Assembly (NCBI RefSeq): GCF_007860125.1
Contig: NZ_SJPW01000007.1
Coordinates: forward strand, 124,001-188,000
DNA length: 64,000 bases
Direction: 5' to 3'
Origin: Rubripirellula tenax
GTDB taxonomy: Bacteria; Planctomycetota; Planctomycetia; Pirellulales; Pirellulaceae
The notes beneath the pieces were generated by a model, which did not search any database, was not told where the DNA came from, and saw nothing but the letters and a program-made list of their open reading frames with translations. Position numbers and translations under genes: made by a program. How positions within the stretch are numbered: the first letter of the stretch is position 1; every line of letters starts with the position of its first letter. Shown here one piece after another: positions 26,413 to 35,429 of this stretch.

Positions 26413-26517
26413 TAGCGGAGATTTTCGATATCGATCTACCGCTGACGTTTTGGCCTGTGTTACAGAGGACAGCTATCCATCTGTTTTCGCAGTTTCAAGT
26501 CAACGAACGTCCACCCC

Positions 26518-27714
26518 GTGCCCACCCGTCTTACTCGCTACATATTGATTGAGATTCTGAAGATTTTCTTCGTCTCTCTCATTGCGTTGACGATGCTGAT
26601 CCTGCTGATCGGTGTCGGGCGAGAATTGGTTCGTCGCGGTTTGGGATTCGTGGCAGTGGTTCAGCTATTGCCTTTCGTTCTGCCGATTTCATTGCAGTTT
26701 GCCTTCCCCGCGACGGCACTCTTTTCGGTCTGCTGCGTGTACGGGCGGATGGCGGCAGACGGCGAAGTCGCAACGGTCAAAGCGTCGGGAATTTCGCCGC
26801 TGAAGTTGCTGCAACCGGCGATTATCTTTGCGGCACTGCTAAGTCCGGCAGCCGTCTACGTTTCGGACTTGGCGGTCTCGTGGGGGCGACCAGGCGTCAA
26901 CCGGGTCGTGATGCTGTCGATCGTCGACATCGCCTATCGGGTCTTGCATTCGGAACGTTCCTACACTTCCGAGCAGGGTTTCTCGATCAGCGTCCGCGAC
27001 GTCGAGGGACGCAGGTTGATCCGGCCTCGCGTGACCGTTCACAACGGCGGCAAGCACGGCCCCATGATTTTGACGGCGACTGAGGGAGAACTGCGATTGG
27101 ACGAAGAGTCGGAATCGTTGGTTTTGAAAGTGGTCGACAGCCAATTTCAGGGCGGCACCGCTTTCCAAAGTTTGGTGCCCGGCGAAACCGAATTCAAGAT
27201 TCCACTCTCCGGCGCTCTTTCCGATAAGGACGTCAGCCAGCAGAGCCCCAGCGAATTGCCGCTCAATCTGATCAGCGGTGAACGTATTCGCCAGGACACA
27301 CGATCGCACGAAACGGTCGGCAAGATGGCTGCGCACACGGGCTTTGCGATATTGGGATCGAGAACCGAAGAAATCGCAGGTGTGACGGGGCAGAACCTGA
27401 AACAGACACTTGCCAGCAGCAAGAAACGTCTGATCCGTTTGCACACCGAACCATGGCGACGATGGGCGTGGGGCTTCAGTTGTTTTTTCTTCGTCCTGGT
27501 CGGTGCGCCGCTGGCGATGATCGCAAAGACGAGCGACTATTGGACGACGTTCGGAATGTGTTTCTTGCCCACACTGATCGTCTACTACCCCCTGTTCATT
27601 GTCGGGCTGGAACAGGCCAAGGACGGAACCGTTCCGCCCTACGGCGTCTGGCTGGGAAACGGAATTCTCGCAATGATCGGCATGATTCTGATCGGGCGTG
27701 TGCGCCGCTACTGA
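26518..27714 (+). CDS. LptF/LptG-type permease (YjgP/YjgQ family)
   Basis: Membrane subunit of the LptBFG-type ABC exporter family that lifts lipopolysaccharide from the inner membrane. It has 398 residues from a GTG start (PTRLTRYILIEILKIFFVSL). The first three helices lie within residues 1-125 (LTMLILLIGVGRELVRRGLG, LQFAFPATALFSVCCVYGRM). The coupling-loop segment ADGEVATVKASGISPLKLL is highly characteristic of the family. A ~200-residue beta-jellyroll periplasmic part follows, then three C-terminal helices (WAWGFSCFFFVLVGAPLAM to the end). No partner permease or LptB is adjacent. F versus G cannot be decided. Confidence 0.88.
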   Translation: MPTRLTRYILIEILKIFFVSLIALTMLILLIGVGRELVRRGLGFVAVVQLLPFVLPISLQFAFPATALFSVCCVYGRMAADGEVATVKASGISPLKLLQPAIIFAALLSPAAVYVSDLAVSWGRPGVNRVVMLSIVDIAYRVLHSERSYTSEQGFSISVRDVEGRRLIRPRVTVHNGGKHGPMILTATEGELRLDEESESLVLKVVDSQFQGGTAFQSLVPGETEFKIPLSGALSDKDVSQQSPSELPLNLISGERIRQDTRSHETVGKMAAHTGFAILGSRTEEIAGVTGQNLKQTLASSKKRLIRLHTEPWRRWAWGFSCFFFVLVGAPLAMIAKTSDYWTTFGMCFLPTLIVYYPLFIVGLEQAKDGTVPPYGVWLGNGILAMIGMILIGRVRRY

Positions 27715-28113
27715 TGCGTTGTTTGGTCCGCAAGTCGCCGCGAACGAAGCGAGTGAATCTGAGCTTTGCAAGTTTGCACCGACGCGAACACATACCTTTC
27801 GCAAGGATCAGAATCAAATTCGGCAATAATTTGGAAGCTGACGCCGGTCGGGCAATCCGGCTTCCACGTCTCCATCACATGCGAGTCGGAGGCGAGTGCA
27901 ACAACGACTATGATCACGTTGGATCGCGGTTTTTTACGGGCCAAGCAAACGCACTTAAGACGAGACCTGGTTTTCGAGTTAATCAAGAGCTGCCAGGCGG
28001 GAGTTGCTTGTTGCCCAAAACGTTTGATTTTTGAATCGGATTCCGTCGAAAATACTGGGGCTATCGCACGACCAGCCAATGCTGACGCCCCCAGATTTAC
28101 ACTGGTTGAAAGT
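27715..28113. other. Convergent intergenic region, no gene recognised
   Basis: 399 bp between the ends of the permease gene and serS. Both strands contain open stretches without family-like content. Terminators for the two converging genes are expected here, but I cannot identify a clear stem and T-run. Confidence 0.45.
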
Positions 28114-29388
28114 CTAGCCGATCGATTCCTTGCCGACCCAAGGCTGAAGAACTTTGGGCACGTTGATTGTGCCGTCGGATCGTTGGTGGTTTTCCATGAT
28201 CGCGATCATGGCGCGACCGGTTGCGACGGCGGTTCCGTTGAGCGTGTGTACGAATTCGGTGCCCTTCTGGCCGGTCTGCTTGTAGCGAACGTTTAAGCGA
28301 CGCGATTGGTAATCGGTACAGTTGCTTGTGCTGGTGACTTCCCCCCACTCGCCTGCGTCACCGCGACCGGGCATCCACGCTTCGAGGTCAAACTTTCGAT
28401 ACGCGGGCCCGCCGAGATCGCCGCTGGCCGTGTCGATCACTCGATAGGGAACTTCCAACGCGTCAAAAATTTCGCACTCGAGTCCGCGCATCATGTCGTG
28501 CGTGGCATCACTTTGTTCGGGCGTCGTGAAAGCAAACATCTCGACTTTGGTGAACTGGTGGACTCGGTACAATCCCTTCGAGGCGCGACCGGCGGCGCCG
28601 GCTTCGGTTCGAAAACAGTGACTGAGGCCGCAAAATTTCAGAGGCAACTTTTCCGCATCGATGGTCTGGCCGGCCAACATACCACCAAGAGTGATTTCGG
28701 CGGTGCCGACCAAGTTCAGCTCGGTGCCTTCGACGCTATAGATTTGCGTTTCGGGGCCGCGAGGATTGAACCCGATACCCTGCAGGATGTGCGTCAGCGC
28801 CATGTCGGGCGTTGTCACCGGCGTGAAGCCACGATCCGACAGCAGACTGATCGCGAATTGCTGGAGCGCCAAATCCAAACGGACGGCTTCATTCTTTAAA
28901 AAGTAGAAGCCCGCACCGCTGACCCGAGCACCGGCTTCGAAATCGAACAGGTCGTGCTTTTCACCCAGATCAACATGGTCGAGCGGCTTGAAGTCGAACT
29001 TGGGTTTCGGTGTTTTCCCGAACGATAATTCTTTCGCATCGTCTTCACCGCCGGTGGGCACGTCGGGGTGAGTCATGTTGGGGATCTCGGTTTGGATGTC
29101 CGTGATCGCAGCATCCAGTTCGTCATGCCGTTTTTGTGCCTGATCTTTTTGTTCACGAAGAACACGACCTTGTTCGATCAACGCTTGCCGCGCGGCGTTG
29201 TCGGCGGCTTTGGGGATTTGTTTGCTGATATCGTTGGCTTGCCGATTCAGGTCCTCCGCAAGTCGCAACGTTTCCAGACGCTCGGTGTCCATGGTTGCGA
29301 TTCGGTCGATGTCACACGCCACGCCTCGGCGGGAGCAATTTTCGCGGACCAGTTCCAAGTTTTGGATGATGAATTTTCGATCAAGCAT
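28114..29388 (-). CDS. serS: Seryl-tRNA synthetase
   Basis: Class II aminoacyl-tRNA synthetase charging tRNA-Ser (and tRNA-Sec) with serine in the cytoplasm. It has 424 residues, the usual bacterial length. The N-terminal coiled-coil tRNA-binding arm spans about 30-105 (LEDLNRQANDISKQIPKAAD). The catalytic core includes LVGTAEITLGGMLAGQTI, motif 2 GLYRVHQFTKVEMFAF and motif 3 NGTAVATGRAMIAIMENHQ, with RSDGTINVPKVLQPW at the C-terminus. ATG at 29388. It is divergent from the isoprenoid operon, with 135 bp between start codons. Confidence 0.96.
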   Translation of the reverse strand: MLDRKFIIQNLELVRENCSRRGVACDIDRIATMDTERLETLRLAEDLNRQANDISKQIPKAADNAARQALIEQGRVLREQKDQAQKRHDELDAAITDIQTEIPNMTHPDVPTGGEDDAKELSFGKTPKPKFDFKPLDHVDLGEKHDLFDFEAGARVSGAGFYFLKNEAVRLDLALQQFAISLLSDRGFTPVTTPDMALTHILQGIGFNPRGPETQIYSVEGTELNLVGTAEITLGGMLAGQTIDAEKLPLKFCGLSHCFRTEAGAAGRASKGLYRVHQFTKVEMFAFTTPEQSDATHDMMRGLECEIFDALEVPYRVIDTASGDLGGPAYRKFDLEAWMPGRGDAGEWGEVTSTSNCTDYQSRRLNVRYKQTGQKGTEFVHTLNGTAVATGRAMIAIMENHQRSDGTINVPKVLQPWVGKESIG

Positions 29389-29523
29389 GATGGGCGGGCG
29401 AAAACAGATGCAAGGGGATGATAAGGAACAGCGAAACGACGAATCGGGCCGTCAGATTACCAAACAATCACGCCGGCGCGAGGGAGGCTTCGTCGATCGT
29501 CGCCAATCGATACAATTACCGGG

Positions 29524-30282
29524 ATGAAATCAACTTCCTTTCGCGACGCGTTTCGATCCGGGCATCCGTTGACGGGTTTCCAGCTGACAAGCTTCGGCCC
29601 CCATTGGCCTCGACAGTTGGCTGGTGCGATCGATTTCGCCTTCATCGATTGCGAACACCACTGCTTTAGTCGCGAACAGGTCGCCTGGATGTGCGTGGGT
29701 TACCGCGGGGCGGGCATTGCACCGATCGTGCGCGTGCTGCGTCCCGATGCGTCGCTGGTTCGGGCGGCGATGGATGATGGAGCCCAAGGGGTCGTCGTTC
29801 CCTATGTCGAAACCGTCGAACAAGTCCGATCGGTGGTGGCGGCCGCGAAACTGCGTCCGATTCAGGGCGAACGAGCCGCGTCGGCGATGTCGGGCAAACC
29901 GCTGGATGAGTCGATGATGGCGACCAGCAACAAGCACTGCGGCGACGTCAGCCTGATTTTACAGATCGAGAGCGAGACGGCGGTCCAACGCTGCGATTCG
30001 CTGGTTTCGGTCGATGGCGTCGACGGAGTCTTGGTCGGGCCCTACGACTTGACAGCGACGCTGGGGTGTTTGGGACAGCACGAAGACACGCGTTTTCAGG
30101 AGGCCGCGAAGACGATCGCCAAAATCGTTCGCGGCAAAGGCTTGGGAGCAGGGATCTACTTTGCGGAAAGCCCACAGAAAGAAGTGATGGCGGCAGAGTG
30201 GGGCTACAACTTGATGATTCGAGGCTGTGACTGGACGCTCGTCCGCGAAGCGTTGGCCATGCGTCAAGCGACTTCATCGTGA
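29524..30282 (+). CDS. HpcH/HpaI-type class II aldolase
   Basis: Member of the HpcH/HpaI aldolase/citrate-lyase superfamily: metal-dependent TIM-barrel enzymes that cleave or form 4-hydroxy-2-oxoacids, usually with pyruvate. It has 252 residues, normal for the family. Signature segments are FAFIDCEHHCFSREQVAWM (active-site His and acidic residues), PIVRVLRPDASLVRAAMDDG, AQGVVVPYVETVEQVRSVV, ILQIESETAVQRCDSLVSV (metal-binding Glu) and VDGVLVGPYDLTATLG (metal-binding Asp). It is the first gene of a tightly packed operon; its stop overlaps the start of the cyclase gene. The operon context does not reveal the substrate. Confidence 0.85.
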   Translation: MKSTSFRDAFRSGHPLTGFQLTSFGPHWPRQLAGAIDFAFIDCEHHCFSREQVAWMCVGYRGAGIAPIVRVLRPDASLVRAAMDDGAQGVVVPYVETVEQVRSVVAAAKLRPIQGERAASAMSGKPLDESMMATSNKHCGDVSLILQIESETAVQRCDSLVSVDGVDGVLVGPYDLTATLGCLGQHEDTRFQEAAKTIAKIVRGKGLGAGIYFAESPQKEVMAAEWGYNLMIRGCDWTLVREALAMRQATSS

Positions 30283-32186
30283 TGGCAACTGGCGACCGTA
30301 ACGAGTTGGCCGCGCGAGCGCGAACGACACTGGATCAATTGCGCACCGAGTTGCTGGCAGAGCGCACCGACGACGGGCACTGGGTCGGGCAATTGTCTTC
30401 ATCGGCGCTAAGCACGGCGACGGCGGTCAGTGCAATTTCGGCTTGGGTGTTGCACGCCCCTGGTGAAACCGCCACTTGGTCGGCGCTCATTCGGAAAGGC
30501 GCTGCGTCGCTGCGTGAGTCTCAGAATTCCGATGGCGGGTTCGGCGATACCGATCGTAGTCTGTCGAACATAGCGACCAGTTATTTGGCATTGGCCGCGT
30601 CGACGCTGGCAAAGCGTTCGATCGACGAAGGCTTGTCCGACGAGTCGACAAGGAAGCTGAAAAACTATATCGAGCAATCGGGCGGCATTGACGGACTGCG
30701 TCGTCGCTATGGCACGGACAAAACCTTCGTGATTCCGATCATGACCAACATGGCGATCGCGGGATTGATCGACTGGAACGAAGTGGCGGCGCTGCCGTTC
30801 GAGGCCGCGGTATTTCCGCAATCGATGTATCGACTGTTACGAATGCCGGTTGTCAGCTATGCGATTCCAGCGCTCGTTGCGATCGGACAAACGCGTCACT
30901 TTCACGGGCCGCGTGCGATCTTTCCGCTGCGGATCATACGATCGGCGGCGGTGCCCCGAACGATGCAAGTGCTCGAGCGCATGCAACCGGAAAGCGGCGG
31001 CTACTTGGAAGCTACACCGCTAACCTCGTTCGTTGTGATGAGCTTGGCGGCGACCGATCGCGGCGACCATCCGGTCTGCCGAAATGGTTTGCGATTCTTG
31101 GCGGATTCGATTTTGCCCGATGGCAGTTGGCCGATTGACACGAACTTGGCTACGTGGGTGACGTCGTTGGCGGTCGATGCGTTGGCGGGCGATCCCGATG
31201 ATGATGGGTCGTGGTACAGCGATTCGCTTTTGCGTTGGCATCTTTCGTGTCAACACCGTGAACGTCACCCATTCACGGGTGCTGAACCGGGCGGATGGGG
31301 CTGGACGGATTTAAGCGGTGCCGTTCCCGACAGCGATGACACACCCGGCGCGATCTTGGCACTGGGCCGGATGCGGGCGCATTGCGATTCGGCCGAACTG
31401 CGCGAACGAATCGACCGGGCGACGAAGGAAGGCACACGCTGGCTTCTCAAACTTCAAAATCGGAATGGTGGTTGGCCGACGTTTTGTCGCGGATGGGGCA
31501 AACTGCCCTTCGACCGCAGCAGCACGGACCTAACCGCGCACGCGATTCGGGGTTTAGCGGTAGGCAATCATGGCGACGAAGCGATTGGGGTCAATCGCGC
31601 CATCGAACGAGGAACGAAGTTCTTGATGCGGTCGCAGCAAGCCGATGGGGCTTGGTTGCCGCTTTGGTTTGGTAACCAAGATCGTCCGGACGAAGACAAT
31701 CCGATCTATGGCACGTCAAAAGTTTTGATGGCGAAAGCTTTGATGGGGGGGGCTGACGCATCGCGGCGACAATCGACGGAACATAAGGCGATCGAGTATC
31801 TGATCGCGACGCAAAACGCGGACGGCGGTTGGGGGGGTGGTCCTTCGGTCGTCACTTTTACGGCGTCGGGCGGGAAGAGCGTCACCAGCACCGTGGAAGA
31901 AACCGCTTTGGCGGTCGACGCATTAGCTTTTGCAGGCAGTGGGAATCCTGGCGCCGATCAGGCTATAATCGACGGCGTCGCGTTTTTGATCGACAGCGTC
32001 GTCGCTGGCCGGCATCGTGTCCCCTGGCCGATCGGATTCTATTTCGCGAAGTTATGGTACTACGAACGGCTTTATCCCCTCATTTTCACCATGGCGGCTC
32101 TGGGGAAAGCACTGCAATCGACGCTCCTTCCGCAACACCCACCCGCTTCCCGTGAACCCGAGGTAGACGATTGTCGACCGAACTAA
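30282..32186 (+). CDS. Class II terpene cyclase (squalene-hopene cyclase-like)
   Basis: Prenyltransferase/squalene-oxidase-repeat protein of 634 residues. It carries the class II cyclase acid motif D-x-D-D as DSDD (about residues 350-353, in AVPDSDDTPGAILALGRM), so protonation-initiated cyclisation is plausible. QW-like repeats recur: SQNSDGGFGD, LQNRNGGWPTFCRGWGKLPF, QQADGAWLPLWFGNQ, TQNADGGWGGGPSV. The C-terminal WPIGFYFAKLWYYERLYPLI is typical of one bacterial branch. ATG at 30282 shares a base with the upstream stop; GTG at 30279 is an alternative. A polyprenyl synthase is encoded directly downstream, so the substrate may be its product (a diterpenyl or longer diphosphate) rather than squalene. 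That is inference. Confidence 0.82.
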   Translation: MATGDRNELAARARTTLDQLRTELLAERTDDGHWVGQLSSSALSTATAVSAISAWVLHAPGETATWSALIRKGAASLRESQNSDGGFGDTDRSLSNIATSYLALAASTLAKRSIDEGLSDESTRKLKNYIEQSGGIDGLRRRYGTDKTFVIPIMTNMAIAGLIDWNEVAALPFEAAVFPQSMYRLLRMPVVSYAIPALVAIGQTRHFHGPRAIFPLRIIRSAAVPRTMQVLERMQPESGGYLEATPLTSFVVMSLAATDRGDHPVCRNGLRFLADSILPDGSWPIDTNLATWVTSLAVDALAGDPDDDGSWYSDSLLRWHLSCQHRERHPFTGAEPGGWGWTDLSGAVPDSDDTPGAILALGRMRAHCDSAELRERIDRATKEGTRWLLKLQNRNGGWPTFCRGWGKLPFDRSSTDLTAHAIRGLAVGNHGDEAIGVNRAIERGTKFLMRSQQADGAWLPLWFGNQDRPDEDNPIYGTSKVLMAKALMGGADASRRQSTEHKAIEYLIATQNADGGWGGGPSVVTFTASGGKSVTSTVEETALAVDALAFAGSGNPGADQAIIDGVAFLIDSVVAGRHRVPWPIGFYFAKLWYYERLYPLIFTMAALGKALQSTLLPQHPPASREPEVDDCRPN

Positions 32187-34066
32187 GTCAAGCCGCCACG
32201 ACCGAGTCAGCGAATTCGTCGATTCCCTCGTCCCGCCGCAAGACCAGCCACCTGAAGGACGTTCCCGAAACGCTTGAACTGCGCGAGAGCCTACGCGCAC
32301 GGTGTGACGAAGTGGCTTCCAAACTTGACCATCGTTCGCCGATGACCAAGGACGAAATGGAACGCGTCGCGCGGCGGATGATCGAAGAAGCCGACTTACC
32401 CGAAGGCTATCTGGGTTGGTTGATGGTGATGCTTAGCAGTTCGTTTTGGAAGGATGCCCTGGCGGCGGTCCCGCCCGAGCGGCGACTGTTCTTGTTGCCA
32501 CATTGCTTGAAACATGCCGAAGGTTGTCCGGCCGAGTACGACCAGTTCGGAATGAACTGCAAAGAATGCGGCGCTTGCAGCATCGCGGACTTCCGCGGAT
32601 TGGCCGAAGAGATGGGTTATCGGGTGTTGGTCGCCGAAGGCTCGCCCGTGGTGATGAAGATCATCGTCGGCGGATACGTCGATGCGGTGGTCGGCGTTGC
32701 GTGCCTGAACGTACTCGAAAAGGCGATCGACAAAGTACTGCTGGCCGGTATCCCGTGTATGGCGGTTCCACTGCTAAGCAGTGATTGCCGCAACACCAAG
32801 GTGGACGAGGCCTGGGTCGATCAAATGATCCGAACGCCTTACGTGCCGGCGGCACAGGCGACACGCAGTTACGTCCACTTGATGCGTGCGGCCGGCGACT
32901 TGTTCAGTAACGAATCACTCGATCGCTTGGCGCCGCGACTGCGCAGCCAGATCCCGCTTGGTGACGACGCAGTAACGCTACAAAGTGTCGGGGCGATGGA
33001 TGCGATCGCTGCGACCGAGCACATTGCTTACGATTTTCTTGCCCGGGGCGGCAAACACTCGCGGCCCTTCATCACGCTTGCCGCCTATGACGCGATGACG
33101 GGCGGTCTGTGTACGGGCCCCGATGCGGACCAAGCCGTCGCCGAATTACCGATGTCGGTACGTCGCGCGGCAATCAGCATTGAAACGTTTCACAAGGCCA
33201 GCTTGGTTCACGACGACATCGAGGACGACGACGCATACCGATACGGACAGTTGGCCGTTCACCGGCGTTTCGGGCTGCCGACAGCGATCAATGTCGGCGA
33301 CTACTTGATCGGACTCGGCTATCGATTGCTCAGCCGAAGTGATTGGGGCGATACCGATGCCGAGAAGGTGAAAAATGGTGACGCGTCGGCACGGGCGGAC
33401 TTGGTTGATGCATTGGCGGCTGCCCACTTGAGGCTATCCGAAGGCCAAGGTGCCGAACTGCTTTGGCGCGACACACGTGATCGACGCTTGACTCCGCTGG
33501 ATGCGTTGAAGGTCTATGCACTGAAGACGTCGCCAGCTTTCGAAGCCGCGCTGCTTTGCGGGATTCGCTTGGCAGGCGACGCCGAACCGTACCGCGAAGC
33601 CATCCGCACGTTCAGCCGCAACATGGGTGTGGCTTTTCAAATCCTGAATGACTTGGGCGACTGGATCGGTGACGACAGCAATAAGTTGTCCGCCGGTGGC
33701 GACGTGTTCGGAGGCCGACCGACACTGCTTTGGGCGCTGGCACTTTCGGCACTGGACGAAGACGGACAACAGGAATTGCTGTCCTTGGTCGAACCCGATG
33801 AAATTCGCGATCACATGACGGAAGCCGATCGATTGGCTGCCGTTCGTCGGTTGTATGAAAAGGCGAAAGTCTTTGATACCGCTTTGGCTTTGGTCGACAA
33901 GCACCAGGCGCGTGCCGAACAGGTTGCTGACGAATTGGACGTCGAAGAACTCCGCCGACTGTTCTATTTCCTTGTGGATACGGTCTTGGAACGCCCCGAA
34001 ATGCCGACTCCAGCGGTCGTGTCACTGGGTGTCACGGTGCCACTGCAAACTCCCGTGCAACGTTAG
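32171..34066 (+). CDS. DUF116 - polyprenyl diphosphate synthase fusion
   Basis: A 631-residue fusion. The N-terminal DUF116 domain (about 50-240) contains a Cys cluster (LPHCLKHAEGCPAEYDQF and C130-x2-C133-x2-C136) suggesting metal or Fe-S binding. The C-terminal part (from about 270) is a trans-prenyltransferase: GGKHSRPFITLAAYDAM (substrate-binding region), first Asp-rich motif DDIEDDD (348-354), GQGAELLWRDTRDR, then QILNDLGDWIGDDSNK. In this second motif the expected DDxxD reads N493-D-L-G-D497. It starts at TTG 32171, 16 nt inside the cyclase gene; GAGG 7 nt before the TTG supports the start. The product is an all-trans polyprenyl diphosphate of unknown length. What DUF116 adds is unknown. 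Confidence 0.83.
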   Translation: MSTELSQAATTESANSSIPSSRRKTSHLKDVPETLELRESLRARCDEVASKLDHRSPMTKDEMERVARRMIEEADLPEGYLGWLMVMLSSSFWKDALAAVPPERRLFLLPHCLKHAEGCPAEYDQFGMNCKECGACSIADFRGLAEEMGYRVLVAEGSPVVMKIIVGGYVDAVVGVACLNVLEKAIDKVLLAGIPCMAVPLLSSDCRNTKVDEAWVDQMIRTPYVPAAQATRSYVHLMRAAGDLFSNESLDRLAPRLRSQIPLGDDAVTLQSVGAMDAIAATEHIAYDFLARGGKHSRPFITLAAYDAMTGGLCTGPDADQAVAELPMSVRRAAISIETFHKASLVHDDIEDDDAYRYGQLAVHRRFGLPTAINVGDYLIGLGYRLLSRSDWGDTDAEKVKNGDASARADLVDALAAAHLRLSEGQGAELLWRDTRDRRLTPLDALKVYALKTSPAFEAALLCGIRLAGDAEPYREAIRTFSRNMGVAFQILNDLGDWIGDDSNKLSAGGDVFGGRPTLLWALALSALDEDGQQELLSLVEPDEIRDHMTEADRLAAVRRLYEKAKVFDTALALVDKHQARAEQVADELDVEELRRLFYFLVDTVLERPEMPTPAVVSLGVTVPLQTPVQR

Positions 34067-34075
34067 GGACGCGTG

Positions 34076-34633
34076 ATGAACCAGATGACTTCGTCGGGCG
34101 ATTCCGACGTCAAGATCGACGAACTGATCGACCAGTTTTATCGTTCACCCGCCCAACATTCAGACCTGGGCAGCTTCGAAAAACTGGATCAAGTTCCCCG
34201 CCCCTATGACGGGCTGCTTGATCACAATTCGCACATGACGGTGACAGTCGAAGCGCATTGGAAACAGCCTGTCGACGTCGTCGTCCACCGGTGTTCCCAA
34301 GAAGAAAATTGGTATAGCCGCGAAATCACGCTAGTTGGTTCTCAGTCGAAACAAGTGGTTCAGTTCGGCATCGTCCGCCTGGACACATCGGCGCTGAACG
34401 AAAAAGTTTGGCGACAGATCGAGAGCCAACAGACACCGCTGGGCCGCGTGTTGATCGAACATCATGTGCTGCGAGAAGTTCAGCTTTGCGGACTGTGGAA
34501 AGTACACGCGGGCCAGAGCTTGGCGTCGCTCATGAAATGCGAAGTCGGCGACGTTCTGTATGGCCGCACCGCGCTGATTCATTGTGATGGCGTGCCAGCG
34601 ATCGAACTGTTGGAAATTGTGGCCCAGACATGA
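34076..34633 (+). CDS. Chorismate-lyase-like (DUF98/UbiC fold) protein
   Basis: 185 residues. The pattern resembles the chorismate pyruvate-lyase/DUF98 fold: SREITLVGSQSKQVVQFGIV, then QQTPLGRVLIEHHVLREVQ (P-L-G with the following Leu/Ile), and a C-terminal VLYGRTALIHCDGVPAIELL ending in a conserved acidic Glu-Ile-Val. True UbiC makes 4-hydroxybenzoate, a substrate for prenylation, which would suit the adjacent polyprenyl synthase. The match is to the general fold, and catalytic identity is not proven. The ATG at 34076 is 9 nt after the upstream stop; GTG at 34073 is also possible. Its stop overlaps the next start (ATGA). Confidence 0.6.
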   Translation: MNQMTSSGDSDVKIDELIDQFYRSPAQHSDLGSFEKLDQVPRPYDGLLDHNSHMTVTVEAHWKQPVDVVVHRCSQEENWYSREITLVGSQSKQVVQFGIVRLDTSALNEKVWRQIESQQTPLGRVLIEHHVLREVQLCGLWKVHAGQSLASLMKCEVGDVLYGRTALIHCDGVPAIELLEIVAQT

Positions 34634-35301
34634 GCACCGTATCGGAATTACGAATCCAGGCCAGCGAAGCGCTTCGCCGGGGCGACCGCAATGCGGCGAT
34701 CAAGGCGGCCAACGAGATGATTCGTGACCACGGCGACAACGTTCAAGCCATCGCAGCATCGGCCGATGTGTATTTACGAGCCGGAAAGCCGAGCGAGGCA
34801 GTGGAGCAATTTGATCGCTTCATCGAGCAAGAACCCGATCAAATGCCGTACCTTTGGCAGCGCGGCATCGGACTGTTTTTCATCGGCGAGTACGACAAAG
34901 CGGCCGACCAATTCGCCAAACACCGTGTCGTGAATCCTAACGATGTGGAAAATGCGGCTTGGCACTTTCTGTGCATCGCCAAGGCGCAGACGCCCGAAAA
35001 AGCCAAGGCGATGGTATTGCCGGCGCCCGGTGATCGGCGTGAACCGATGGACGAAGTGCTGGCGATGCTATCGACCGGCGACGTCGCATCGGTGCAATCG
35101 CGAATGGATGCGGTTGCGAAGTTGTCGCCCGGTTCGCGTGATGCCGAGGACGCTCGGTTCTACGGCGAACTGTACCTTGGACTGTACGCCGACGCCGTCG
35201 GCAACAAGGACAAGGCGATCAAGCATCTTCGAGCGGCGGCAAAGGATGCGCCGCGAGACTATATGGGCGACGTCGCGCGAGTTTACGCCGAATCGCTTTG
35301 A
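34630..35301 (+). CDS. TPR-repeat protein
   Basis: 223 residues, mostly tetratricopeptide-like helix pairs: RIQASEALRRGDRNAAIKAA, DNVQAIAASADVYLRAGKPS, YLWQRGIGLFFIGEYDKAAD, ARFYGELYLGLYADAVGNKD. No signal peptide or membrane segment, so probably a cytoplasmic scaffold. It starts at ATG 34630, overlapping the upstream stop as ATGA, and is the last gene of the five-gene operon starting at 29524. Its partner may be one of the operon's enzymes; nothing in the sequence specifies it. Confidence 0.8.
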   Translation: MSTVSELRIQASEALRRGDRNAAIKAANEMIRDHGDNVQAIAASADVYLRAGKPSEAVEQFDRFIEQEPDQMPYLWQRGIGLFFIGEYDKAADQFAKHRVVNPNDVENAAWHFLCIAKAQTPEKAKAMVLPAPGDRREPMDEVLAMLSTGDVASVQSRMDAVAKLSPGSRDAEDARFYGELYLGLYADAVGNKDKAIKHLRAAAKDAPRDYMGDVARVYAESL

Positions 35302-35429
35302 TGCTTCGGTAAGTTGCAAGAGGCGTTTGCATTCGCCAGTTTTCAGTTTTTCGTCAGACGCCCTGAAGCTTTGCGAGACCAGCTAACCCAAGTTGGCAGT
35401 GGCTCTTGCAAGGCGTTTCCTTTCGGCGA

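Noticed and set aside
27766-28296. 176-codon plus-strand frame running into serS
   Set aside because: Its second half is antisense to serS and the first half has no recognisable content or ribosome site.
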